Shown here: positions 7,521 through 15,437 of the stretch, one piece after another
How positions within the stretch are numbered: the first letter of the stretch is position 1
How the letters are laid out: every line of letters begins with the position of its first letter
NCBI RefSeq assembly: GCF_965222285.1
Contig: NZ_OZ244942.1
Location: 3,038,001-3,102,000 of the forward strand
Source: Tepidicaulis sp002389665
GTDB lineage: Bacteria; Pseudomonadota; Alphaproteobacteria; Parvibaculales; Parvibaculaceae
DNA: 64,000 nt
Direction: 5' to 3'
Position numbers and translations under genes: made by a program
The notes under the pieces: model-generated
Databases searched by the model: none
What the model was told of the DNA's origin: nothing
Seen by the model: the letters and a program-made list of their open reading frames with translations, nothing else

Positions 7521-8219
7521 TTACCAGTCATAGAGCCCGGTGAAGTTTTTAAAACCGGCCCCTTCCGCATAAGCCTGCCAGGCAGAGCGGAAACGCGCGG
7601 TCGTCTTCGGGCTGTTGAAACCTTGCCCGAGACCGAGGATCACCAGTTCCTCGCAGCCCTCGTAATGGGCCTCTTGCGGGACAGGCAGCTTACCGCCCCA
7701 TTTCGTCAGCTTGCCATAGTCGGAATCTTCGGCCCCGTCCGTGAGCAGCACCACGGTGGTGGGCATGGCCTTGCAATCGACGACCTGCGCCATCGTGTCG
7801 AGAAAAGGCACGATGTTGGTTTTCATCTGCGCCTCAAGCTTGCCCTCTTTGACAAGCGCGGGAAGATTGGCAACGAGCGTTTGAATACCCTCCGCCACAT
7901 CTTCAGGCCGCGCCCGCGCGGAAATCACCTGATCGATTTTGAGATGATTGGACGAGGCATCATAAACGCCGAACGTGCGCACCATGACGCGCGAGCGCAA
8001 AGGCAGAGCATCCAGCTCTTCACCCAGCCGGGCGGCGACACGCGCCGCATAACCTGCATCGGTGATCAAGGGATTGGATTTGGAAAGATCGAGCCCGACC
8101 AGGATCTGCCGCGCGCCCTCCGCTTCCGCGCGGCCCGCATCGACGGCAAGCGCTGCGCCCGGCGCGCCCATGAGAGACGCACCGAAGAAAAACGCGCCAA
8201 GGAGTGCCAATCCCCGCAT
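7521..8219 (-). CDS. Exported von Willebrand A-like protein of unknown function
   Basis: 232-residue protein starting with a signal peptide (MRGLALLGAFFFGASLMGAP, cleavage probably after ALA near residue 25). The mature part opens as a vWA/Rossmann-like strand with a MIDAS-type motif: ILVGLDLSKSNP, Asp44-x-Ser46-x-Ser48. A later strand TTVVLLTDGAEDSDYG supplies the conserved TDG-like acidic site. vWA domains bind ligands through a metal ion. It is the last gene of a three-gene operon, 4 bp after the membrane protein gene, so a cell-surface or periplasmic complex with that protein is likely. No close family recognised. A much longer upstream open frame exists but lacks coding character. Confidence 0.72.
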   Translation of the reverse strand: MRGLALLGAFFFGASLMGAPGAALAVDAGRAEAEGARQILVGLDLSKSNPLITDAGYAARVAARLGEELDALPLRSRVMVRTFGVYDASSNHLKIDQVISARARPEDVAEGIQTLVANLPALVKEGKLEAQMKTNIVPFLDTMAQVVDCKAMPTTVVLLTDGAEDSDYGKLTKWGGKLPVPQEAHYEGCEELVILGLGQGFNSPKTTARFRSAWQAYAEGAGFKNFTGLYDW

Positions 8220-8223
8220 CGGC

Positions 8224-9333
8224 CTATTCCGCTGCACGCTTGTAACCACCCGGAGCCGGAACCTCCCGCGGACCGCGAAAGGGAGGTAGAATGTCACCGG
8301 CGGGTTCCCGCAGGCCCTCCTGTGAGACACGCCCGGCCTGCATGGCATGGCGGGAATATTTCTCCCACCAGGCCCGGAAGGCTTCTTCATAGCGGGTGAC
8401 CGTGTGCGACTGTTCGGCAAGCTGCGGAGCGGGCGCGGGCTGGGCCTCCGCCTTCGCTTTGCGGCCCCAGCGCGGCGCAGGCAGCGCCTTTTGCGCAGAA
8501 GCAAGGCGGCGGCGCGATTCCGACAGGCCCTGTTCATAAGCCTGACACTCGCGCATCAATCCGGCCCAAAGCGCATGGCGGCGGTTTTCCGTACCTTCCA
8601 TTTCAGAAAGACGCTCGCGGCTTTCCGCATATTCTTCTTCCAATTGGGCAAGCCGGGCCATGTCGCGCTTGCGCTGCACGAAATCCCGCGTCAGGAAAAG
8701 CCGGCGCAGATTGTTGAGCGCAAAGTGAAGGCACATGGCCGCAACGCCCGTGACCACCAGAAAGATCACGCCGAGCGAGGTCATCCAGAAAATCGGCTGA
8801 TAGCCGCGCACCGTGGCAACGGAACCGGCGGCGGCTTCCGCCCCGCGCGTTGCATCCGTTTCAAGCCCGAGCTCGGCCAGCGCCCCGCCAAGCGAGCCGC
8901 CGGAGCCGCCCGCGCCTACTTCCGCAAGCCCGTTCGGCAGCGACATCATGGCGAGAAGAAAGCCGACGCCGCCCAGCATCAGAAGCGCAAGCAGGAAAAC
9001 AACGCGCACGAAAATGCCGCGCCCGAAGCCCGACATATGCTCGATAAGAATATGCGCGGCGATCGTGGCGAAGAGTACTTGCAGCGATTTGAACGTAACG
9101 GAGGTTGCCAGCGTGCCCGGCAGTTCCAGAAACTCATTGGCAAGAGCGCGCGTCCAAAATTCCGTGACGATGGCGTAATCGACGAACAGCGCACCGCAGG
9201 TCACGAGCACCGCCAGCACGACCGCGCCCATATAGAAGGGACGGAAACGCGCCTGGCGCTCGCTGGCAATATAATTGTCCTGGATCTGCGCGCGGGTGCC
9301 GTCGGTGATAAGGGAATTCATCTGAAATCTCAT
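8224..9333 (-). CDS. Membrane protein with cytoplasmic coiled coil, unknown function
   Basis: 369 residues. Four hydrophobic helices are visible at roughly 35-55, 80-100, 105-128 and 180-205 (FRPFYMGAVVLAVLVTCGAL, LFATIAAHILIEH, VVFLLALLMLGGVGFLLAMM, FWMTSLGVIFLVVTGVAAMC). They are followed by a charged heptad-like coiled coil from about 215 to 285 (LAQLEEEYAESRERLSEMEG) and a proline/alanine-rich tail. The start at 9333 (MRFQMN) has AAGGAGG 5 nt upstream. A glycine-rich stretch (GAGGSGGSLGGAL) lies in the loop between helices 3 and 4. Middle gene of the operon with the vWA protein and the small protein; no family recognised. Confidence 0.7.
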   Translation of the reverse strand: MRFQMNSLITDGTRAQIQDNYIASERQARFRPFYMGAVVLAVLVTCGALFVDYAIVTEFWTRALANEFLELPGTLATSVTFKSLQVLFATIAAHILIEHMSGFGRGIFVRVVFLLALLMLGGVGFLLAMMSLPNGLAEVGAGGSGGSLGGALAELGLETDATRGAEAAAGSVATVRGYQPIFWMTSLGVIFLVVTGVAAMCLHFALNNLRRLFLTRDFVQRKRDMARLAQLEEEYAESRERLSEMEGTENRRHALWAGLMRECQAYEQGLSESRRRLASAQKALPAPRWGRKAKAEAQPAPAPQLAEQSHTVTRYEEAFRAWWEKYSRHAMQAGRVSQEGLREPAGDILPPFRGPREVPAPGGYKRAAE

Positions 9334-9343
9334 CTCGCCCTCC

Positions 9344-9652
9344 TTACGCCTGTTTCTTCGCGGAAGAGCGGCGGAAGCGGCCCCAGAAGCCGCCCGTCTT
9401 CGGATGCTCATCCTCAAGCGGCGCGGCAAGGCGCTTGGCGAGCCCCACGATCTCCTGCTCCAGCACTTCCTGGCGCGCGCGCAGCCCGTGCAGCTCGCTC
9501 ATATAGGCTTCATCGAGCGCGGTGAGCGAGGCGTAGATGTGAATGTCGGGAAGCGGCTCGCCGTTGCGCCCATACTCATAAGCGGCATCGAGCGTGCGCC
9601 CGGCACCTGCGGCTTTTCCGGCGGATGAATAGGATCGGCTTGCCTGCGCCAT
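9344..9652 (-). CDS. Small coiled-coil protein, first gene of the vWA operon
   Basis: 102 residues, unknown. The N-terminal third is polar (ASRSYSSAGKAAGAGRTLD), the middle carries PDIHIYASLTALDEAYMSEL and an amphipathic, leucine-rich segment RARQEVLEQEIVGLAKRL that could form a short coiled coil, and the tail is basic (FWGRFRRSSAKKQA). Soluble, no signal peptide. GGAAGAGGTGAG precedes the ATG. It lies 10 bp upstream of the membrane protein gene and could be a cytoplasmic partner of its coiled coil; this is inference from co-location. Confidence 0.65.
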   Translation of the reverse strand: MAQASRSYSSAGKAAGAGRTLDAAYEYGRNGEPLPDIHIYASLTALDEAYMSELHGLRARQEVLEQEIVGLAKRLAAPLEDEHPKTGGFWGRFRRSSAKKQA

Positions 9653-10041
9653 GTCTCACCTCTTCCTTGCGGCCCGCGCGGGAGGGCGGGCTCGTCTCCG
9701 GCGCGAACGCCGGTCTGCATGTGAAGGGCGGGCGGCACATCAGCGTTTCGGCCCCCCGGCCCGCTCTCACGGCGCCCTGTCGATGCGCCTGAAAGCCCTG
9801 CTCCCGGTAACGCCGCACAAGACCGGAAGCTCTTTACTTTTGCGCAATCAATATGACGAAACCAGTCCTGAAATGCGGCTGAAATGTGATCTTTTTGCAG
9901 ATCGCCACGGGCGGGCCGGGGTCCGGATGCGCCCCCGATGCGCCAAATACGCACGAATCTGCCCGCAAAGGCGGCATTTGCCTGCCGCGCGGGCGTTCAC
10001 GCCGGCGGGAAAGTCCGGCAGTATTTTCGAGAGTACGGCGC
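9653..10041. other. 389-bp intergenic region between the vWA operon and the MBL gene
   Basis: No convincing gene on either strand. It must hold the promoter of the minus-strand vWA operon and the 3' end of the MBL-fold gene transcript. A perfect 6-bp hairpin (CCGGCG/CGCCGG, 9698-9713) has a UUCG loop when read on the minus strand, about 45 nt upstream of the operon's first start codon; no T-run follows, so it is not a terminator. The stretch around 9831-9900 is A+T-richer than its surroundings and is the likeliest promoter location, but I cannot fix -35/-10 boxes. Confidence 0.5.
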
Positions 10042-10980
10042 CTATTCGCCCTGCTTTTCAATCCCCGCCCAGACCATGCGGGCGAATTGTTCGGCTTTCA
10101 AAAACCCGTCGCCCCATTCCGCATCGAGCGCGGCGAAGGGCTTGGAGGCCACCCAGTCGGCATAGGAAAGGCCCTTATCCCGCGCGCCATGCGCGCTGGC
10201 GGAGGCGGTTTTCAACATCTCACGGAAGGCAATGAGATCGGCGCGCGTCGCGAGCGGCCCATGGCCCGGCATGAAACGTGTTTCCTCATTCGTTTTGTCC
10301 AGCACCTTGCCAAGCGCGGCGATCACCCCGTCAATGCCGCCGCCCGACCAGGCATCGATCACCGGATAAAACCCGTTGAAGAAAAGATCGCCCGTATGCA
10401 CCACATTCGAGCGCGGCCAGTAGATGAAGGTGTCGCCATCCGTATGCGCGCCGTGCACATGGATAAGCTGCGCTTTTTCCCCGTTCAGATGAATGGCCGA
10501 GCGGTCATTATAGGTCAGATGCGGCAGGGCCGCTTTCGGCGCGGGCGGCGCCGGGCGCTCGAAGGCGGTAATCTCCTGTCCCTTTTCCATCCGGGAGCGG
10601 ACATTCTCATGCGCGAAAATCAGCGCGCCTTCCTTGCCCAGATTCTCGTTTCCGCCCGTATGATCGCCGTGCCAATGGGTGTTGACCACCAGACGGATGG
10701 GCCCGGAAGAAATCGCACGCACCGCCTCCAAAATGGCCGGCGTCATCGGCGCGAATTGATCGTCGATCAGATAAACCCCGTCCGGCCCGGCGGAGACACC
10801 GATATTTCCGCCCTGCCCGATCAGCATGTAAAGCGTCTCCGTCAGTTTGACGGTCTCGACCTCCGGCAGGTTTTGCGCGTGAGCGGGAAGCGCGCCGCCA
10901 ACCGCCAGCGCAGCAAGCCCGAACAAAGGCGCGGCAAGCTTTCCACGGCTGATTTCAAACAATTTCCCGGCTGCGCTCAT
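10042..10980 (-). CDS. Exported MBL-fold metallo-hydrolase
   Basis: 312-residue metallo-beta-lactamase-superfamily protein with the zinc motif NTHWHGDHTGGN (His102, His104, Asp106, His107), a later VHGAHTDGDTFIYWP and FMPGHGP histidine block. A signal peptide-like N-terminus (GLAALAVGGALPAHAQN) predicts periplasmic location. The arrangement resembles class B3-like or quinoprotein-relay-type exported hydrolases rather than glyoxalase II; whether it hydrolyses beta-lactams is unknown. The start at 10980 has GGAGG about 7 nt upstream. Divergent from the nuclease-like gene, with 175 bp between them. Confidence 0.86.
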   Translation of the reverse strand: MSAAGKLFEISRGKLAAPLFGLAALAVGGALPAHAQNLPEVETVKLTETLYMLIGQGGNIGVSAGPDGVYLIDDQFAPMTPAILEAVRAISSGPIRLVVNTHWHGDHTGGNENLGKEGALIFAHENVRSRMEKGQEITAFERPAPPAPKAALPHLTYNDRSAIHLNGEKAQLIHVHGAHTDGDTFIYWPRSNVVHTGDLFFNGFYPVIDAWSGGGIDGVIAALGKVLDKTNEETRFMPGHGPLATRADLIAFREMLKTASASAHGARDKGLSYADWVASKPFAALDAEWGDGFLKAEQFARMVWAGIEKQGE

Positions 10981-11094
10981 ACCATCCTCCTGCAATTTGT
11001 GAGGAGGCACCCTGATGCAGCCAAGGCTCACCGGCAATCAACGAAAGCGTGAGGCGCTCACGCACCAATTTGGCCTGAATCAGCACAATGACTA

Positions 11095-11134
11095 TTTACG
11101 CTCATCCAAACTCCCCTCTATGATAAAATCATAG
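11095..11134 (+). promoter_or_regulatory. Candidate promoter overlapping a dyad, in front of the nuclease-like gene
   Basis: TTTACG (11095-11100) and TATGAT (11119-11124) are spaced by 18 bp and match sigma-70 -35 and -10 hexamers at 4 and 5 of 6 positions. The -10 box lies inside a perfect inverted repeat CTATGAT-AAA-ATCATAG (11118-11134), 21 bp before the start codon. A repressor bound to this dyad would block the promoter. Sequence-based inference. Confidence 0.45.
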
Positions 11135-11155
11135 TTTCCTTGGAGGGAGGGGAAA

Positions 11156-12637
11156 ATGGAGAAGCCAGATTTTCTTTTATCGGGGGAAGCGGCACGTTTG
11201 ATTCCAATTCTTCCGGACGGCCAACGTGAATGCCGAACGACGTCCATCATTTTGGCAGGCATGATGGCCGTTCCAGAATTTGGAAGAAAGTTGCTTGCAA
11301 CTGCTGGTGTCCGCGTCGGCAAGACCACCAGTATCGAATGCTTTACCGAAATAGTTCTGAAGAACGCCTCCAAGCAAACGAAAGATCGCCCCGATGGCCT
11401 GATTGTCCTCAAAACAGGTAAGAAAGTTTGGCGTGCCTTGATTGAGGCAAAAGCCGGCACCGCAACATTGGACAAGCATCAGATCGAAACCTATGTCCAA
11501 CTTGCCAAGCAAAGCAATATCGACGCCATCATCACCATCTCAAATCAGTTCGCTGCCTTGCCGACGCACCATCCAGTCGACATTCCGAAACGCGGCCTCA
11601 GCGGCATAGAACTGTTTCATTGGTCGTGGACCTATATTCTGACAGAGGCCACACTGCTTCTAACCAGCTCTGAGCTCAAGAATCCCGACCACAAGTATTT
11701 GCTATCCGAAATTATCCGGTATCTCCGATCGGACCGGTCCGGTGTGACGCGCTTCGATCGAATGAATGCTGAGTGGAAAGATCTGATAAGCGCCATCCAA
11801 AATCGGGCGCCATTGGATAAGAGATCAGATCTGGTCACGAACAGCGTCGCAAGCTGGTTTCAAGAGCAGCGCGACATTTCTCTCCTGATGAGCCGAAAGC
11901 TAGGAAAACGTGTTAGCGTTAAACTCTCCAGAACTCACACGGATTCGCCCGAAGAACGTTTAAATAGCGAGATAGAGCAGCTTGTTGAGAAACATCAACT
12001 CAAACTCGATCTCGACATTCCCAACGCTGCATCTCCTGTTGAAATTATAGTCGACCTTCTGAGGCGAAGCGTCATTTGCTCCATGCGCCTGGAGGCCCCC
12101 AAAGACAAGAAAAGCCCTTCTGCCCGACTAAACTGGCTCCTCCGGCAACTTCCCCAAGATGCAAATCAAAACATCCATATACGAGCCAACTGGCCGGGAC
12201 GCACACCACCAAGCCAAGCAACTCTCAAGGACATTAGAGAAAACTCAGACTGCCTAATCGGCAGTCAGGCAAATAGTGATCTCCGCTCGTTCGACGTTAT
12301 GCTCGTTGTGGATATGGCTGCCGATCTAGCCCGAACCACGAAATTCATCGAGAAGATCGAAAAAATTATACCTGCATATTACGAACAGGTTGGACAGCAT
12401 CTTCGGGCGTGGGTAGCACCACCACCTAAAATTCGCAGGGACGTTAGTGAAGACCCGGTTCCAGCCGAGACATACGCAACCGAGCACAGTGACGAAGTGA
12501 GCAAACTTTCTGCACCTGCGGAGGAGACCGAGTCTCATTCAACAGCCGAAAACTTAAGCAGAAGCGCTGCTTTAAGTCCCGATGACGAAAGCCTGGAGAT
12601 TCCAGACTTCCTTATTCGAAACACACAGACAGCGTAA
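11156..12637 (+). CDS. PD-(D/E)XK nuclease-like protein, unknown role, probably acquired
   Basis: 493-residue protein without an assigned family that I can name. Residues 55-120 read as a PD-(D/E)XK core: helix with SIECFTEIVL, strand RPDGLIVL (Asp80), strand WRALIEAKAG (Glu97-x-Lys99), then helix HQIETYVQLA with a QxxxY motif (Gln109, Tyr113) as in RecB/Cas4-type nucleases. The middle (about 150-425) is mostly helical with no recognised domain; the last 60 residues are acidic, serine-rich and probably disordered. Base composition is clearly lower in G+C than the neighbours (52-53% in two 60-base lines counted by hand, against far higher values in the adjacent ecm) and codon third positions are relaxed, suggesting transfer. 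AGGGAGGGG precedes the ATG. It stands alone; a defence or DNA-repair role is possible but unproven. Confidence 0.7.
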   Translation: MEKPDFLLSGEAARLIPILPDGQRECRTTSIILAGMMAVPEFGRKLLATAGVRVGKTTSIECFTEIVLKNASKQTKDRPDGLIVLKTGKKVWRALIEAKAGTATLDKHQIETYVQLAKQSNIDAIITISNQFAALPTHHPVDIPKRGLSGIELFHWSWTYILTEATLLLTSSELKNPDHKYLLSEIIRYLRSDRSGVTRFDRMNAEWKDLISAIQNRAPLDKRSDLVTNSVASWFQEQRDISLLMSRKLGKRVSVKLSRTHTDSPEERLNSEIEQLVEKHQLKLDLDIPNAASPVEIIVDLLRRSVICSMRLEAPKDKKSPSARLNWLLRQLPQDANQNIHIRANWPGRTPPSQATLKDIRENSDCLIGSQANSDLRSFDVMLVVDMAADLARTTKFIEKIEKIIPAYYEQVGQHLRAWVAPPPKIRRDVSEDPVPAETYATEHSDEVSKLSAPAEETESHSTAENLSRSAALSPDDESLEIPDFLIRNTQTA

Positions 12638-12654
12638 TGCGCGTAGAATACCGA

Positions 12655-14643
12655 TCACGCCGCCCGCTCGTCCGGGTCCACGAGGGTGACGACATCGGCC
12701 ATGATCTTGTTGAGGTCAAAATCCTTGGGCGTATAGACGGCGGCGACGCCCGCTTCGCGCAGGCGCGCTTCGTCTTCCGCCGGAATGATGCCGCCGACGA
12801 TGACCGGGATATGATCGAGGCCCGCCGCGCGCATCCGCGTCATGACATCGGCAACAAGCGGCACATGGGAGCCTGAAAGGATCGAGAGCCCCACCACATG
12901 CACATCGCCTTCCTGCGCGGAGGCAACGATCTGCTCCGGCGTCAGGCGGATGCCTTCATAAACGATATCCATGCCTGCATCGCGCGCGCGCACCGCAATC
13001 TGCTCGGCGCCGTTGGAATGCCCGTCGAGACCGGGCTTGCCGACGAGAAACTTGAGCCGCCGCCCGAGCTTCGCCGAAACCGCATCTACAGCCGCTCGCA
13101 GCCCGTCAAGCCCGCCCGCATCGTTGCGCGCGGCTTTGGAAACGCCGGTCGGGGCGCGGTATTCACCAAAGACCGAGCGCAGCACATCGCCCCACTCGCC
13201 CGTCGTCACGCCCGCTTTCGCGCAGGCAATGGAGGGTTCCATGATATTGCGGCCTTGGCTCGCCGCGGCGCGCAGTTCGTCCAGCGCGGCTTGCACCGCG
13301 CCTGCATCGCGCGCCTCGCGCCAGGCTTTGAGCGCGGCGACCTGCTCGGCCTCCACACCCTCTTCCACCGTCAAGATCGCGCCTTCACCAGCCGTGAGCG
13401 GCGAGATGGCGGTTTCCACATATTTGTTGACGCCGACAACGGAGAGCGAGCCTTCTTCGATGGCTTCAAGCCGCGCCGCATTCGACTGCACGAGACGCTC
13501 TTTCATGAAGGCGCTTTCGACGGCGGCCACGGCCCCACCCATTTCCTCGATCTGGCGCAGCTCTTCAAGCGCCGCCTCTTTCAGCTCACGGACTTTCTTC
13601 TCCATGACCGTGGAGCCTTCGAAAATATCTTCATATTCCAGAAGGTCGGTTTCGAAGGCGAGGATCTGCTGGGCGCGCAGCGACCATTGCTGATCCCAGG
13701 GGCGCGGCAGGCCGAGCGCCTCGTTCCAGGCGGGAAGCTGCACGGCGCGGGCCCGCGCGCCCTTCGAGAGCGTCACCGCCAGCATCTCGATGAGAATGCG
13801 GTAGACGTTGTTTTCCGGCTGCTGCTCGGTCAGCCCCAATGAGTTCACCTGCACCCCGTAGCGGAAGCGGCGCAGCTTTTCATCTTCAACGCCGTAACGC
13901 TCCCGGCAAATCTCGTCCCAAAGCTCGGTAAAGGCGCGCATCTTCGCGATCTCGGTGACGAAGCGCACACCCGCATTGACGAAGAAACTGATACGCCCGA
14001 CGACACGGGCGAAATCGGCCTCCGGCACCTGCCCGCCCGCTTTCACCTGATCGAGCACGGCAATGGCGGTCGCCAGCGCATAGGCGAGCTCCTGCGTGGG
14101 CGTCGCGCCTGCCTCCTGCAAATGATAGGAGCAGACATTGGTGGGGTTCCATTTCGGCACTTCGCGGTAGGTATAGGAAATCACATCCGCAATGAGCCGC
14201 ATGGAAGGTTTCGGCGCAAAGACATAGGTGCCGCGCGAGAGATATTCCTTGATGATGTCGTTCTGCACCGTGCCGGTGAGCTTTGCCCGGTCCGCCCCCT
14301 GCTCATCCGCCACCGCGATATAAAGCGCCAGCAGCCAGGCGGCCGTCGCATTGATCGTCATGGAGGTGTTCATCTGCTCGAGCGGGATCCGGTCGAAAAG
14401 CGCGCGCATATCCCCGATATGGCAGACGGGCACCCCCACCTTGCCGACCTCGCCTTTCGCCAGCACATGGTCGCTGTCATAGCCGGTCTGCGTGGGCAGA
14501 TCGAAGGCGACGGAAAGGCCCGTTTGCCCTCGCGCCAGATTTTCCCGGTAAAGCGCGTTCGAGGCCTTGGCCGTGGAATGGCCCGCATAGGTGCGGAAAA
14601 TCCAGGGGCGGTCTTTGTCGTGCTGAAAGGGCGTCTCGGCCAT
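12655..14643 (-). CDS. ecm: Ethylmalonyl-CoA mutase (MeaA-type)
   Basis: 662-residue adenosylcobalamin-dependent mutase converting (2R)-ethylmalonyl-CoA to (2S)-methylsuccinyl-CoA in the ethylmalonyl-CoA pathway. The N-terminus WIFRTYAGHSTAKASNALY and GLSVAFDLPTQTGYDSDHVL are typical of Ecm/MeaA rather than methylmalonyl-CoA mutase, as is the single-chain length near 660. The TIM-barrel catalytic domain is followed by the B12-binding domain with the base-off motif GLDGHSNG near residue 540. The start at 14643 (MAETPF) has GGAGA 8 nt upstream. The next pathway enzyme, mcd, lies 2.6 kb away on the other strand; crotonyl-CoA carboxylase/reductase (ccr) is not in the window. Confidence 0.93.
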   Translation of the reverse strand: MAETPFQHDKDRPWIFRTYAGHSTAKASNALYRENLARGQTGLSVAFDLPTQTGYDSDHVLAKGEVGKVGVPVCHIGDMRALFDRIPLEQMNTSMTINATAAWLLALYIAVADEQGADRAKLTGTVQNDIIKEYLSRGTYVFAPKPSMRLIADVISYTYREVPKWNPTNVCSYHLQEAGATPTQELAYALATAIAVLDQVKAGGQVPEADFARVVGRISFFVNAGVRFVTEIAKMRAFTELWDEICRERYGVEDEKLRRFRYGVQVNSLGLTEQQPENNVYRILIEMLAVTLSKGARARAVQLPAWNEALGLPRPWDQQWSLRAQQILAFETDLLEYEDIFEGSTVMEKKVRELKEAALEELRQIEEMGGAVAAVESAFMKERLVQSNAARLEAIEEGSLSVVGVNKYVETAISPLTAGEGAILTVEEGVEAEQVAALKAWREARDAGAVQAALDELRAAASQGRNIMEPSIACAKAGVTTGEWGDVLRSVFGEYRAPTGVSKAARNDAGGLDGLRAAVDAVSAKLGRRLKFLVGKPGLDGHSNGAEQIAVRARDAGMDIVYEGIRLTPEQIVASAQEGDVHVVGLSILSGSHVPLVADVMTRMRAAGLDHIPVIVGGIIPAEDEARLREAGVAAVYTPKDFDLNKIMADVVTLVDPDERAA

Positions 14644-14757
14644 CTGCCATCTCCGGGTGGGCATGTTTCCGGAGCCAATAGCACAGCGCGCCCGCGCCGC
14701 CAAACCCTGACGGCCCGCGCGACGCTGCGTTTTCCGGGCTCTTACGGCGAAGTGGCC

Positions 14758-15243
14758 CTAGAGCACGTCGGAGAGAATGTCGACGATGATGCCCGTCGCC
14801 GCCGCCACAAGCAGCACGTCATCCCCGACGATCAGCCGCTCATAACCCTCATAGACGGGCAGGCGCAGAGACAGATCCTGCGGCAGATAGCGCTTGGCGA
14901 TGCCGGGCGGCAGCGGTTTGCCGCGGGCGAGGTTCTTGGCGATGCCCGGCGGCAAGGGCTTGCTGGTCATGCCGTGGCGGCCGAAATAGTCGCGGATGAT
15001 CTCGGTTTCATTGACCCCGAAACGGATTTCGGCGTGAAGGCCGAGATCGACATCACCGCCGCCCTCAGCCCCTTGCTTGGCATGGCCGGGCGGTCCTGCA
15101 TGGCCCGGCGCCTTATCGCTCTTGGCCATTGCCGGCCCGGCTGAAAAACCAAGCGCGATGGCGAGCAAAAGCCGGGGGCCGAAAAAGGCGCGCAGGAAAG
15201 AGGCGTATTTGCCTGACCGGCTAGAGTGGGCGGTGATGGTCAT
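14758..15243 (-). CDS. Exported CigR/RcnB-like protein
   Basis: 161-residue protein with an N-terminal hydrophobic segment (LLLAIALGFSAGPAMA) acting as signal peptide, then a His/Gly/Lys-rich stretch (KAPGHAGPPGHAKQG). The C-terminal half has the CigR-like signature twice, KPLPPGIAKNLARGKPLPPG, followed by LPVYEGYERLIVGDDVLLVA and a hydrophobic end. Salmonella CigR is an anti-virulence membrane protein; in free-living bacteria the role is unknown. The start at 15243 follows GGGGAG by 7 nt; an upstream in-frame ATG at 15270 has no such site. Confidence 0.78.
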   Translation of the reverse strand: MTITAHSSRSGKYASFLRAFFGPRLLLAIALGFSAGPAMAKSDKAPGHAGPPGHAKQGAEGGGDVDLGLHAEIRFGVNETEIIRDYFGRHGMTSKPLPPGIAKNLARGKPLPPGIAKRYLPQDLSLRLPVYEGYERLIVGDDVLLVAAATGIIVDILSDVL

Positions 15244-15437
15244 GGGAAACTCCCCTGCTGAATTCTGCAACTTGCCCCATAAACGCCCCCGCCTGTGCTT
15301 TGTGCCCGCACCGGCCCTCGCCTCTTTAAAGAAATTGCAGGGCGGGAACCGTGCCCCCGCCGCTTCGTTCTATCAAATCCTTAGGTCCTGCCGGGCCGCC
15401 CTGTACCGCTCTGCCGGTTTAAAGAGTCTCGCACCTC

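Noticed and set aside
8220..8537. Upstream extension of the vWA protein frame
   Set aside because: The first 106 codons lie antisense-like over the end of the membrane protein gene and are Arg/Pro-rich; the signal peptide begins only at 8219.
12898..13842. 314-codon plus-strand frame opposite ecm
   Set aside because: Antisense to strongly conserved ecm sequence and lacking any recognisable domain; treated as a shadow.
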